A program made the translations under genes and the position numbers. 64,000 nt of DNA from Prorocentrum cordatum (taxonomy: Eukaryota; Sar; Dinophyceae; Prorocentrales; Prorocentraceae), in the NCBI GenBank assembly GCA_963575745.1, contig CAUYUJ010001303.1, forward strand, positions 135,808-199,807, read 5' to 3'. Positions 9,356-20,399 of this stretch are shown here, one piece after another. Numbering within the stretch: position 1 is the first letter of the stretch; every line of letters begins with the position of its first letter. Under the pieces are notes generated by a model. That model was not told the origin of the DNA and searched no databases. It saw nothing but the letters and a program-made list of their open reading frames with translations.

Positions 9356-9590
9356 GGGGCCTCTTGGGGGCCTCTTGGAGCCTCTTGGGGCCTCTTGGGG
9401 GCCTCTTGAGGGCCTCTTGGGGGCCTCTTGGGGGCCTCGTGGGGCCTCTGGGGGCCTCTTGGGGGCCTCTTGGGGGCCTCTTGGGGGCCTCTTGGGGCCT
9501 CTTGGGGGCCTCTTGGGGGCCTCTTGGAGGCTTCTTGGGAGGCTCCTGGGGGCCACTTGGGGCCATCTTGGGGCCTCTTGCGACCTCCTC
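9356..9590 (+). repeat. GGGGGCCTCTT minisatellite
   Basis: About 20 tandem GGGGGCCTCTT units of 11-12 bp, decaying toward 9590. Related GGGGCCTCTTG runs occur at 7445-7550, 25400-25600 and 32990-33110. Confidence 0.9.
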
Positions 9591-10197
9591 AGAAGCGCAA
9601 ATAAGCGCTGCCTCCTGAGAAGGACAAAATGAGCCCAAAACCTTTGTAAAATCAATGATTTTGCTATGAAGGAAGATGGGCGCGGCCCCGTCAGGAGGCC
9701 AAAATGGGGCCAAAACTGTAGTAAAATCAAGGGTTTTGGTTTCAAAGAAGGGGAGAGGGACTTATCTCCGTCCCCCCGTCGGGGCCAGAATCCTCGTGAG
9801 GGTCGTCGTTTTTTAGCCCTCCCAGGAGTCGTAAAAGACCCCTCCAACGACCCGCCAAACCCCCTCTCAAGGTCCAGGTGGAGGGGGTAGGGGGAGGGGT
9901 AAACCAAACCCCTCCCCGAAGGGGAAGAAGGGGGGTTGAGGACAGAGCGGGCTCTCTAAACCACTCACGCCCAAAGGGCTGGTGGGATTAGTTGGCTCTC
10001 GTGTGCGTCCACTTGGATCGTCTAGGGCGGTCTCTGGCCTCTTGAAGTCATGCTGGAAGCAGTCTTGGACCATCCTGGTCTGTCTTGTGCTATCTTGGAG
10101 GCCATCCTGGACCATCTTGGAGTCAATGGTGCCAGCCGCAGTGACGACGCCATCGCCGACGCCGTCGCCGCGTCAGCCAGCCGCAGTGAGCTCAGTG

Positions 10198-10396
10198 TGA
10201 AGTCGGGCGTGCCCCTCGACAGGAGGAGTGTTCAAAAATAGTCCAGCAATGGTCTGGGGACGATTTTTCCATTATGTTGCGACTATTTCCGATTTCTCTT
10301 TTTTATTTATATACACACGCACTTAAATTTGCACATAAAGCTCTATATGCAATTGTTTCGCCCATAGTCCGCCTGTAGGAGGACATGCCCGACCTG
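10198..10396. mobile_element. MITE, same family as 4176-4323
   Basis: Begins TGAAGTCGGGCGTGCCCCTC and ends GTAGGAGGACATGCCCGACC, with the internal family block GGTCTGGGGACGA. The flanks give only a weak 9-base similarity, so the target duplication is unproven. Confidence 0.65.
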
Positions 10397-10584
10397 ACTT
10401 CTGCGCCTTCCTGCCCGCCAGGCCGGCGCCTCCGTGTAGGGCGCGCGCGGCCTCTCGCGGAAGGGGCGCGGCGCACGCACGCCCCCGCACGCGCGCCCGG
10501 GGGGCGCCTCGCGGCCCGGCGCGCCCTTTTGCGTGCGCGGGCTCCGGCGCGTCGAGGGCTTTTCGGGGCTTTGCTCGGGGGCCC

Positions 10585-10795
10585 CCAAACGGTGTGGTGA
10601 CCACACCGTGCGGTGAGTCGGTGGGGATTTGGGGTCACCGCACGGTTTTGGGACTCGAGTCGTTCTCCGAGGACGTCTCGGGCGACTGGGGCATCTGAGG
10701 TCCCAAAACCGTGCGGTGACGGACCGTGCGGTGAGGTCTTCGGGGGTTTCGAGGTCACCGCACGGTCTGTCACCGCACCGTTTCGGGACTCCAAA
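10585..10795. repeat. Cluster of TCACCGCACGGT palindrome motifs
   Basis: Six to eight copies of CACCGCACGGT or its complement ACCGTGCGGTG in both orientations, many followed by TTTTGGGACT. Neighbouring copies can pair into hairpins. Looks like a foldback repeat array; no function is assigned. Confidence 0.7.
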
Positions 10796-11164
10796 TTTGC
10801 CCAGGCGGAGGCTTAAATCGTCGGGCCCTTTTGGGCTTGGGGCGTCGGCAGCTAGACAACGCCAGAACGCGAAGCACATGGACACAAACACACGCAAGGA
10901 AACTCAATGATTTTTTGCCTCTTTGGGCGCTCGTGAGGGTTCTATTGGAGCGCTTTGGGGGCGGATGACTGGGGGGGGGCTCCGCGGTGGAGGGCGGGAG
11001 GTGGCGCAGAGGCGGCCCAGGCGCGCTCGGCCGGGGAGGGAAGGGGGAGTTTGAAGGGGATGGGGAGGGGTACGATCGGGGGAGGGAAAGGGTATCGATA
11101 CAGCCCTTCTCTTAGTGTTCGCCTTCTCGGGCCTCCTGGACGGCCCTCGTCGTTTCGGGGGGGC

Positions 11165-11570
11165 GAGGAGGAGGGGGGAGGAGGAGGGGGAGGAGGAAGG
11201 GGGAGGAGGAGGACGTGGAAGAGGAGGAGGAGGAGGAGCGCAAAGAAGAAGGAGGAGGAGGGAAACAGAGGAAGAGGAGGAAGAGGAGGAGAGAAATAGT
11301 AATACTCAGAAGACGGAGGAGGAGGAGGAGGAGGAGGAGGAGGAGGAGGAGGAGGAGGAGAGGAGGAGGAGAAGGAGAGGGGTGGAGAAGGAGGACGAGG
11401 AGGGCCAGCCAGGAGGAGGGAGGATGAGAAGGTGGTGGGGGAGGGGGAGGTGGAGGAGGAGAGAGGAGGGACGACGGAGGAGAGGAAGGAGGAGGGGGAG
11501 GATGACAACGGAGGAGAGGGAAGGGGGAGGAGGAGGAACAGGATTTGAGGAAGAGCAGCAGGAGGCAGGA
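11165..11570 (+). repeat. GGA/GAG low-complexity tract
   Basis: Imperfect (GGA)n with GAA interruptions. Open frames in both directions are compositional. Confidence 0.85.
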
Positions 11571-11786
11571 TGAGGACGGGTTCACTATTGCTCAAGGGCG
11601 ATGATGCGCGTGATCGCCGTGTCCGCGCGTGCGTCTCACAAACGTTGTGCTGTTTGTTTTCGCGGATGTGTTCGTTCGCCTGCGCGCGGGAGAACAATTC
11701 TTGCTCCTCCTACTATTATTTATCTTCCTCCTCTTCCTCCCCAGCCTCCTCCTCCTCCTCCTCCTCCTCCTCCTTCTCCTCCTCCC

Positions 11787-11801
11787 CCATTTTGGCTCAA
11801 G
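11787..11801 (+). other. Spliced-leader relic at the 5' end of a retrogene
   Basis: CCATTTTGGCTCAAG is an exact match to the 3' 15 nt of the dinoflagellate spliced leader. It is followed by a short leader and an ATG at 11847, and preceded by a (CTC)n tract rather than the rest of the leader. The position directly upstream of a reading frame is what a reinserted, once trans-spliced mRNA would show. Confidence 0.75.
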
Positions 11802-11846
11802 CGATCGCACGGCCGCGTCTCCTTCCTTTCCTTGCGGGACCGCGGG

Positions 11847-12762
11847 ATGGCGCTGCCTAGAGGGGCTCGCGCGGCGCCTGTGGACCTGGCGGCCCTCGTG
11901 GCTGCAGCGGTCCGAGGAGCCGTGGACGGCTGCGCGCCGCGCCGCACTGTCGCCGCCGTGGCACGCTCCGAAGTGTCGGCCGCCGCTTTCGCGGCGCGGC
12001 CGACTCCGCGGGAGCCTGCCGATGCGGGCGACGAGGTGCGCCCTGGGGTGCCTGCCGACGCTGCTCTTCGCGTTCCCTCGGAGGCGCTGCGTGAGCGGCG
12101 GCGCAGGCGCCGTCAGAGGCGTGCAGGGCGGCGCGCACTGGAGCGAGGGGAAGCTGCGGCGATGGAGGATGCAGTGGTGGCGGGTGTCCTGCCGCCTGCT
12201 GCGCCCCCCGCTGCCGCTGGCAGCCCCGACGTGGACGTCGACGGAGGCTGCGACGACGACGTCGGGTTTGACGACGCCTGGGTTGGCAAGGCCGCGTCGA
12301 GGAGGCGCAGGCCGAGTCCTGCGGGGGCGCGTGTTGCTGCGGGAGGCCCTGCTGGGGTAGGCGGCGTGCCGCCTGCGGCGGCTGGAGCTGACCGCGGTGG
12401 CGGTGGCGGTGCAGCGGCGGCAGCGCCTGCGGCGGCTGTTGCCGCGCTGGCGCTGGCGGCGACTGGAGCAGATGGTGCGGGCCTCGCCCCGCCGTCCGCG
12501 GAGGTTGCCGTCATGGTGGCTGCGCCGCCCGCGGATGCTGGGGGGGGGGGGTTCTGCGGAGCTCGTGGCGGCCGCTACCGCCGCTGTTGCGGCGGCTACG
12601 GCTGGCGGAGCCGATGATGCGGCACGCAGTGCGGCCGTGCAGGATCTCGGGCGGCTGACAGCGCGCTTGGCGGAGCTCGAGGAGCAGGAGCTCGAGGAGC
12701 AGTCGGCGAACGGCCGCTGGCCCGGCGCAGCGAAGGGGAGGCAGCGGAAGGGTCGGCGATGA
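11847..12762 (+). CDS. Ala/Arg-rich hypothetical protein, putative retrogene
   Basis: Starts at the first ATG (11847) about 45 nt after the leader relic: M-A-L-P-R-G-A-R. The product is Ala/Gly/Pro-rich, with an Arg-rich block about 95 residues in, an acidic D-V-D-V-D-G-G-C-D-D-D block and a Pro/Ala linker. The starting frame ends at 12617. A run of ten Gs at 12541-12550 lets a +1 reading continue into a better C-terminus with a coiled-coil-like R-L-A-E-L-E-E-Q-E-L-E-E-Q segment and a basic tail, ending with TGA at 12760-12762. The G run is either a sequencing error or a frameshift mutation. No introns are seen, as expected of a retrocopy. Family not recognised. Confidence 0.5.
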
Positions 12763-14060
12763 TGCCTTGCCCCCCGCGGAGGGGGGAGGCCGCCTGCCCC
12801 TTCCCCCCTTCCCTGCCATGGTGTTCGTCTTCGGCGAGTTTACGTCCGACGACGCGGTCGGGGACCTGGCACTTCAGGTGGTGACCAGGTCCCCGCGGGC
12901 GCGGCCGCGCTGCGGCCGCGTAGTCCCGCGAGACTCTTCCCCTCGGGGCTGTCCTACCTACCTACCTACCTTCTCATCCTCCCCCGCCTTCTCCTCCTCC
13001 TCCTCCGCCTCCTCCTCCGCCTCCTGCTCCTTTTCCTCTCCCCCCCCTCTCACATTATGGGCTCTGTGGCCCTCAGCCATTGATCTGGGGCGAGTTCCCG
13101 GGGAAGGGCACGTGACCTGTGTGGCCTCTATTGGGCTTTTTGGGGGCTCTTCTGGGGGCCTCTAGGGCCGTCTGACTTTGAGGGACGTCCGACAAGATGA
13201 AGCCGCGCAAGTCTATGAACAGTCGCAGCGTCCAGATCAAGCCTTGTTCTCGAGATCCCCTCCCTGCCGACCAAGCTCCTGAGCGCAGGGGAGGGGGTCG
13301 TGGCTGCAGCTCTCAGGAAGAAGCAAGAGGGCCACCAGCACCCACAGGGCGGACAGGGGACGAGACATGGAGGGAGGACCTGGGCACAACACGCGCAAAA
13401 AAAAAAAATCAATTTCTGGAGGGGGAAACGAACCTTTGCCCTGCCCCTCCCTGTTTCCTGGCATCGTTCGGGCGTGTGCATTTTTTCGTCGGCGAGGGCC
13501 ACCGAGGAGCATCCTGGACCATCGAGCCCAAACACACGCACGACATCGAACAATGCACGGGGAATGGACGTCCGAGCGATGGCGAGGTTTCGTGCCGCCC
13601 GCCCTCGCCGCTCCGCCCGCGCAGCGGATTCTTCCGCCCGCGCCCCGGGGGGTGTAGCGTAGCCAGGATGTCCCGCGGGCGACGGTCGCACGGCCCCCGC
13701 TTCCCCCGCCCAGGCGAAAACATGTTTTGTGCAGCCCCCGGCGGCGACTGGCATGGCGTCGGTGAAGAAGGCGATGATCTTCGGATCAAGCCGTCTAGGA
13801 AAGGATCCAAGCGAGGGGGCGCCGAACACGTTCACGTAAACATTGTCTGCGTATGATTCCGTTCCGGGCGAGCAGGATGGGTGCACTCGCGCCGGAATGT
13901 CTGAATGCTTTGCGGCCTCAGGGGCCCAGTGTTGGGACCAGGAGGGGTCTGGGGGCAGATTCTGGCAAGGTTTGAGGTTAGGACGAGGATCGAGCAACGA
14001 GGGCCGAGGATCAAGTTGCTCGAGGGCTTTTACCTAACAGCTTTTGCTGATAATTAGGTT
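12763..14060. other. No recognisable gene
   Basis: GC-rich sequence with (CCTA)n at 12954-12969, a CTC/TCC tract near 12970-13045 and a short A run at 13397-13408. Frames on both strands lack domain-like content. Confidence 0.5.
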
Positions 14061-14067
14061 TCCAGTG

Positions 14068-14075
14068 GAATCAAA

Positions 14076-14123
<48 letters not shown>

Positions 14124-14178
14124 CGAGAAAGAGAGAGAGAGAGAGAACAAAAGAGAGAGAGAGAGAGAGAGAGAGAGC
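14068..14178 (+). repeat. GA dinucleotide microsatellite
   Basis: (GA)n with AA interruptions. Confidence 0.95.
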
Positions 14179-14269
14179 ATCTTGACGCCCCAGGGGGGTC
14201 TGGGCGGGATCCAGACAGATCCGGCGGCCTAGGAATCCCTAGGAATTCTGAGGAATCCTTAGGAATCCA

Positions 14270-14812
14270 TTCCCAGAGCAGCATTCCCAGGCCACATTTT
14301 GAGTGACCAAAGCCAATTGTAGGCCATTTCGTGTTCTTCGTGTTCCCAAAACACAATTCCCAGGCCACAGTTTGAATGCCCAGAGCCAACTGTAGGCCAC
14401 TTCGTGTTCTTCATGTTCCCGGAACGCCATTCCCAGGTCACATGTTGAATGCCCGGAGCCAATTGTAGGCCCCTTCGTGTTCTTCGTCTTCCCAGAGCAC
14501 CACTCCCAGGCCACATTTTGAGTGCCCGGAGCCAACTGTAGGGTACTTCGTGTTCTTCGTTTTCCCAGAACACCATTCCCAGGCCACATTGTGAATGCCC
14601 CGAGCCAACTGTAGGCCACTTCGTGTTCTTCATGTTCCCGGAACACCATTCCCAGGCCACATGTTGAATGCCCGGAGCCAACTATAGGCCCCTTCGTCTT
14701 CTTCGTCTTCCCACAGCACCATTCCAAGGCCACATGTTGAATGCCCGGAGCCAACTGTAGGCCACTTCGTGACTTCTTCGCGTTCCCAGAACACCAGTCT
14801 TGTGCCTTTTTT
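14270..14812 (+). repeat. 73-bp tandem repeat, about 7 copies
   Basis: The anchor CCAGGCCACA recurs at about 14287, 14360, 14434, 14506, 14579, 14652 and 14724, a period of 73 bp. Units contain GCCAACTGTAGGCCACTTCG and TGTTCTTCGTGTTCCC. The 73-bp period rotates frame, so the reverse-strand open reading is a coincidence of the unit. Confidence 0.9.
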
Positions 14813-14814
14813 AA

Positions 14815-15855
14815 AATTCCCGAGCTGAGGCAGGTTGAGGCCGAGGCAGCCAGGCAGGCTGAGGCTGAGGCTGAGGCACGCCGAAGCAGGCTGAGGCTCA
14901 GGCTGAGGCAGGCTGAGGCTGAGGCAGGCTGAGGCTGAGGCTGACGCAGGCTGAGGCCGAGGCAGGCTGAAGTTGAGGCTGAGGCAGGCTGAGGCTGAGG
15001 CCGGCTGACTGAGACTGAGGCTGAGGTAGGCTGAGGCTGAGGCTGAAAGGCTGACGCTGAGACTGAGGCAGGCTGAGGCTGAGGCTGAGGCAAGCCGAGG
15101 CAGGCTGAGGCTGATGCTGAAGCTGAGGCAGGCTGAGGCTGAGGCTGCGGCTGAGGCTGAGGCTGAGGCAAGCTGCGGCTGAGGAGGCTGAGGCTGCGGC
15201 TGATGCAGGCTGAGGCTGAGGCAGGCTGAGGCTGAGAGACTGAGGCTGAGGCTGAGGGCTGAGGAGGCAGGCTGAGGCTGAGGCCGAGGCAGGCTGGAGG
15301 CTGAGAGGCAGCTGAGGCAGGCTGAGGCTGAGGCTGAGACTGATGCAGGCTGAGGCTGAGAGGCTGACGCTGAGGCTGAGGCAGGCTGAGGCTGAGGCCG
15401 AGGCAGGCTGAGGCTGAGGCTGCGGCAAGCCGAGGCAGAATGAGGCTGAGAGGCTGAAGCTGAGGCAGGCTGAGGCAGTGGCTGAGGCTGAGGCAAGTTT
15501 CGGCTGAGGCAGGCTGAGGCTGAGGCTGATGCAGGCTGAGGCTGAGGCAGGCTGAGACTGAGAGGCTGACGCTGAGGCTGAGGCTGAGGCTGAGGCTGAG
15601 GCTGAGGCCGAGGAGGCAGGCTGAGGCTGAGGCTGAGGCTGAGGCCGAGGCAGGCTGAGGCTGAGGCTGAAGCTGAGGCAGGCTGAGGCTGAGGCTGAGG
15701 CTGTGGCTGAGGCTGAGGCAAGCTGCGGCTGAGGCTGGCTGAGGCTGAGGCTGATGCAGGCTGAGGCTGAGGCAGGCTGAGGCTGAGGCTGAGACAGGCT
15801 GAGGCTGAGGCAGGCTCAGGCTGAGGCAGGCTCAGGCTGAGGCCGAGGCAGGCGA
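14815..15855 (+). repeat. GAGGCT/GAGGCAGGCT minisatellite
   Basis: About 1 kb of GAGGCT, GAGGCAGGCT and GAGGCCGAGGCA units. The reverse frames (Gln-Pro and Ala-Ser-rich) are repeat artefacts. Confidence 0.95.
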
Positions 15856-16018
15856 ATCCTTTGGATTCCCTAGGAATCCTTAGGAATCCCTAGGAACCCA
15901 CAGGAGTCAGGATGCCTAAGGATTCCTAAGGTTTCCCAAGGATTCCTATGGATTCCTAAGGGTGCCTAAGGATGCCTTAGGAATCCCTGGGAATCCTTAG
16001 GATTCCATTGAATCCTAA
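15856..16018 (+). repeat. GGATTCCTAAGG repeat
   Basis: Short palindromic units (CCTAGGAATCC, CCTTAGGAATCC, GGATTCCTAAGG) in both orientations; a similar cluster sits at 14231-14270. The two flank the 73-bp and GAGGCT arrays. Confidence 0.8.
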
Positions 16019-16559
16019 GGCCGTTGCCACTGCGACTGTCATTACGAATGCGACTGCGACTGCGAGGACAGCAGAACTCTACAACTGGATTCTCACCTGA
16101 ATCTTAAGGGGAATGCTTCCAGATATGCTTATACACATCACTGTTATATTGCTTTGCCGGGATAATTTTATCGTGCCACGGCGGCACCCAGGACTTTGGG
16201 GGGCCGCCACGACTGCGGAGCCCGCATGGTGGACGAGGGGGTGGAGTGGGAGGAAGAGATGCCCAAAAACAGGTCGGGGGAGGATTGATTCGCACCTTCC
16301 CCCTCCTCCTTCTCCTTTTTCTCCTTCTCCTCCTCCTCCTCCTCCTCCTCCTCCCTAGGAAAAGATAGCATGGGCGAAGTACCTATTGATATCCGCGGCC
16401 TCGCGGGCCAGGCCCCTGGGCCGCGATGCCCCACGCGGACTGTGTCCATGCGGCCGCCCGTCCACGGGACTGCGCCCTGGAATCCAGGCCAGGAGGGTGT
16501 GGACGTGGACATGCCGGGAGCCCTGAGACGGGGGTCAATGCAAGCGGGGGTCAGCCAGA

Positions 16560-16740
16560 GCGCCAGATCCTGCAGGATCCTGAAGGGCCCAGGTCGCATG
16601 GACCCGGGTTTGGGTGCAGGATCTTGCAGGATCTTGCAGGATCTTTCGCGCTGCCCCGGGCTTGGGTGCAGGATCTTGACGGAGTGTTCCGGATTTTGCA
16701 AGGCCTGACTGACCCTGGTCTGGATGGACCCGGGTCACGA
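16560..16740 (+). repeat. GCAGGATCTT-type repeat (family C), copy 2
   Basis: Iterated TTGCAGGATC with GACCCGGGT blocks, homologous in order to 1483-1590. Confidence 0.55.
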
Positions 16741-17909
16741 GATCCCCGAACATGTTCGCCTGTCGTGAGGAGAGGGGTTGGTGTCGGGGGCCCTCTGGTC
16801 TGGGATGGCGCCCCCGCTCGAGCCAGCCGTTCCCGCGGCCCCGATCGGATCGGGCGTGATCTTTTTGTTTTTGTTCTCTCTCTCTCTCTCTTTCTCTTCT
16901 CCTTTGTGGTCGGCTTAGCCGAGGCTCGCTGTCTTGGAGGCTGGCGAGCTCGCCGAGTCGCTTTCACGCTCTGACGCTACGAAGTCGTCCCTGCCGGGGC
17001 GGGGGGGCGGGAGGGAGGCGCGGGCGGGAGAGAATCGGCGGGCGCCCGGGGGTGGAAGCGAGAAGGGGCGGGTCTTCTGAGAAGGCTCGGAACCCCCGGG
17101 CCTCCGGAGAAGTTTGCTGAGCCTTCCTGAAGACACAGAATACCTCACAGAAGGTCGGAGGGCTTCTCAGAAGTCCCGCCGCCTTCTGAGAGGCACCAGA
17201 TAAGGAAGGATAATCAAGGGGGACTGAACGCTCCCCCTCCCTGAGCTGGTGGCACCCCGTTTTGGGCGCGCCCCCAGAGAGTGCTCGGAGCGGAGTGCCA
17301 CCTGCTCGAGAGGGTGGTCTTCAGGAACGGAGCTCTATAGGGAGGTCTGGTGGTGGTGGCTCCTCTTGCTCTCGTGAGGGAGGGCCTTTTCCCCCTCACT
17401 CTCCCCCTCGCTCGCCGCCGAGAGGAGGGATCGGTAGCCGTTCCCTCTGGCGTTGCACGCTTCTCGTTGGCCGAGCGCGCTCCACTGCTCGCAAAGTGCC
17501 TGCTCGCAAACGTTCGAAAAACAAGAACACATTCACGCCTCGATATCATGGCTCGTAAGTGTCCGGAGGTTGATGGACCTCCTACCCTGACACGTCGATT
17601 AAGGAATTGGCCGTTTTCGGTTCGCACGAGGGCGTCGCGGCCGTCGCTTTTGCGGGTCCAGGTCCGTCGGTTTCGGTCCTAGGCCGTTTTCACAAAGGGG
17701 AGGTTTACTAAAGGGAGGTTTGTCCACCGCCGAAGTACACCCTCCGCGTTGGATCGAGCAGTGGGACGCCCCCGGGGCATGGATCGCTCTCCAGCTCGGC
17801 GCGGCAGGCGGTCCCGACGAGCGCGCGTCTCTGTGGCGTGCGCCCGCGCCCAGGCTGGGAAGGGCGGCGAGGTGTGAGCGGCGCGTGCGGCTTGGACTTC
17901 TGCCAAGCA
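16741..17909. other. No recognisable gene
   Basis: GC-rich sequence with a TC run near 16875-16895 and CTTCTGAGAAG-type short palindromes at 17075-17200. Frames up to about 137 codons show no domain features. Confidence 0.5.
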
Positions 17910-18073
17910 TGAAGTCGGGCGTGTCCCTCTACAGCAGGAATATTGAACAAAACCAGTGACAAAATAGTCTGGGGACGATCTCTGATGTTTGTTGATCATC
18001 TTTTAAGTTATTGCTTCTGACTATCTTCAAGGTTGATTTGAACATCCGCCTGTAGGAGGACATGCCCGACCTA
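17910..18073. mobile_element. MITE, same family as 4176-4323
   Basis: Starts TGAAGTCGGGCGTGTCCCTC and ends GTAGGAGGACATGCCCGACC plus TA, with internal ATAGTCTGGGGACGA. The nine-base flanks TGCCAAGCA and AGCCAAGTG agree at six positions, consistent with an aged 9-bp target duplication. Confidence 0.7.
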
Positions 18074-20390
18074 AGCCAAGTGGGACATCCGACGGCTAGC
18101 GCATACGCGGTGTGAGTGGCAATCGGTGAGCTCGATGCGGTGCCTTCCTGCGGACGTAGCGTTCGTGGCAAGCACCGTTCCAACTTTGGCCCCACGTGCG
18201 TCCCACGCGAGGTGTCCTTTTGCTTCTGCGCAGACCCTTGTCTATGATGTTGCTATGTCCCGTTCAGCTTGAGCACCATGCGCATTATTGTCGGGAGTAC
18301 ATCCAAAATGCTTCTCTTGCTGCATCGTGGTCTGCCTGCGAGTCCCTCTCTTAGCTGTGGGCACCTGCATGTACGCATGCACAAACATATATGCATCTAT
18401 CTATGTATGTAGGTATACACGCATTATCATATGTGGTTCGTTGATGCTATATACATGCCTGTTTTGATTGGATCGAACGCCGACCAGTGATTGGTAGATC
18501 TCATCCACGCGCCAGTGTAGTTCCAGTGCGAATCGGAGCTGAAGCGTAGCTGCAATTGTCCCTGCCTAAGAAGTGTTGTGTTTCAGATGCCGTTTGCATG
18601 TAATCAAGCAGCAGGCTTGTGTGTTTTGAAGCGTGTAGGATGTGTTGCACTACTTCTGTTACAGTGCGTCCAGCGAGTTCCGCTGTCAATCTGGAGTTGG
18701 TCTGGCGTTTGTAAAGCCGAGCTTTTTCGGTCTCCAGTATGTTGAAAACATACACTGCGTCAGTTGTCACATTTGTCGCATCTTGCTTGTCATGTATTGG
18801 GCATCAGCTGTGACACCTCCAGTCATCGTGCATGCCATGTGCTCCCGCGCAACAGCCAGTCCGCGTCTGATTCACCGCGCTCGTTGAAGTTGCATTGTCA
18901 CGTATTTAGGCGAACCTCTTCCTCAGCCTTTTGCCGTGGCGTCTCGGACCTCCTATCCTCTCGTCTACCTTTTTTTTCCTGCCTCTTCCCGAGGTCCCCG
19001 CTTCCCTTTGCTGCAGTCTCGGAGGAGGTTTCTGGCAACTCGCAGTCGTGAGTGACCGTACGTGATGCAGACTATGGCAGAGCAACCTGCTTGGTATATG
19101 TCAGCTGCCACTGCATCCGTGACTGTTGGGCAGTGCGGTGCATTCGGCGGGTCTTGAGCCCTGAGCTTCAGCCCTGGCCTTGCCTCCTGGTCCTGAGCCT
19201 GAGCCCCGGGCCTCGCCTCGGGCCCTGAGCCCGAGTCCTCGGCCACTGTCCCGGCCCTGGCTCTCTCCGCGGCCTCCTCCCGGGCCCCCTGCTGCTCCTC
19301 CTCGGCGTCCTCCCGGGCCTCCTGACGAGCTGCAGGCGATAGGATCCTCCGGAGGCGGCCCTTTCCTCCTCCTCGTCCTCCTCCTCGTCCTTCTTTTCGT
19401 CCTCCCCCTCCTCCTTCTCCTCGTCCTCCTCCTCGTCCTCCTCCTCGTCCTCCTCCTCGTCCTCCTCGTCCTCCTCCTCGTTTTCCTCCTCGTCCTCCCC
19501 CTCCTCGTCCTCCTCCTCGTCCTCCTCCTCCTCCTCCTCCTTGTCCTCCGTCCCCTCCTCCCCGTCCTCCTCCTCGTCCTCCTCTCGAGCAGCGCCCGCA
19601 GCCACCTCCCGCGCCCCCCCCCCTCTCGCGCGGGCTCCGCCGGCGGCCTGCCCATCGCCGGCCACATGCAGCCCGCGGGCGAGCCCGCGCACGGCGGGCC
19701 CTCCCTGGCGGCGTTGCGCCAGAAGCACAGGAGCCGCGTGCCCGTGATTTGCAGGAGCTCGGGAGAGGGAAACGCCTCCTCCTCGTCGTCCTACTTCTCG
19801 TCCTCCTCCTCCTCTCCTGCTTCTTGCTCCTCTTCCTCCTCCACCTCCTCCTCCTCAGCTGCCCCTGTCCATCGAGAGATCTCAGGCAGCTGAAACGGTC
19901 GACACCCCAAAAGGACCCCTCATTTCACTTCCCAGTTTGATGGCATAAGCGGGCCCAGCCATGGGAGCGGCGGCGGTTGGCGATGTTTGTGGGCGGTGAC
20001 CTACAACCCGCACGCCCTTTCGGCCCCCGCCAGGGTTTTCGACGTGTCCGCGGATTAGCAGGGCGTAGACTTCCTCATACTCCAGGGCGCCACGGTCAGG
20101 AGTCGCGGCCAGCCGGCAGGCTTTGGCAAAGGCAGTAACCATACATGTGGAGTGGCAGTGGCATTTCATCGACACAGATATGCAGAGCAGCGCATCATCA
20201 GGGTAGTCGAGGGTCATAACAGACTCCAAGGCAGAGCTCTTCTGGTCCGCTACAGGAGGGGACGACAAAGACTTGGCCATTGCTTCTTTTAACTATCCGA
20301 CGAGAGGCAAGGGAAGAGCAGCGGTGGCATATCAGAAGTTCATTGTTTCAGAACTCACAACATGGTTGCAATATCAATCCCGTTCATTAC
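18074..20390. other. No recognisable gene; low-complexity tracts
   Basis: 18369-18430 is TGCATGTA/TATGTATG-rich. 19150-19330 is built of GAGCCTGAGC and CGGGCC units. 19360-19600 and 19785-19860 are (CTC/GTC)n tracts. The Asp/Glu- and Arg-rich frames here come from those tracts. Confidence 0.55.
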
Positions 20391-20399
20391 GAGACCGGT

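Noticed and set aside
8676-9907. Reverse-strand frames rich in P-E-R-L-T-P and Pro-Arg
   Set aside because: Direct translation of the GTGTGAGTCGTTCGGGC and GGGGGCCTCTT minisatellites.
14239-15721. Long reverse-strand Gln/Ser/Ala-rich frames
   Set aside because: Produced by the GAGGCT minisatellite and the 73-bp repeat.
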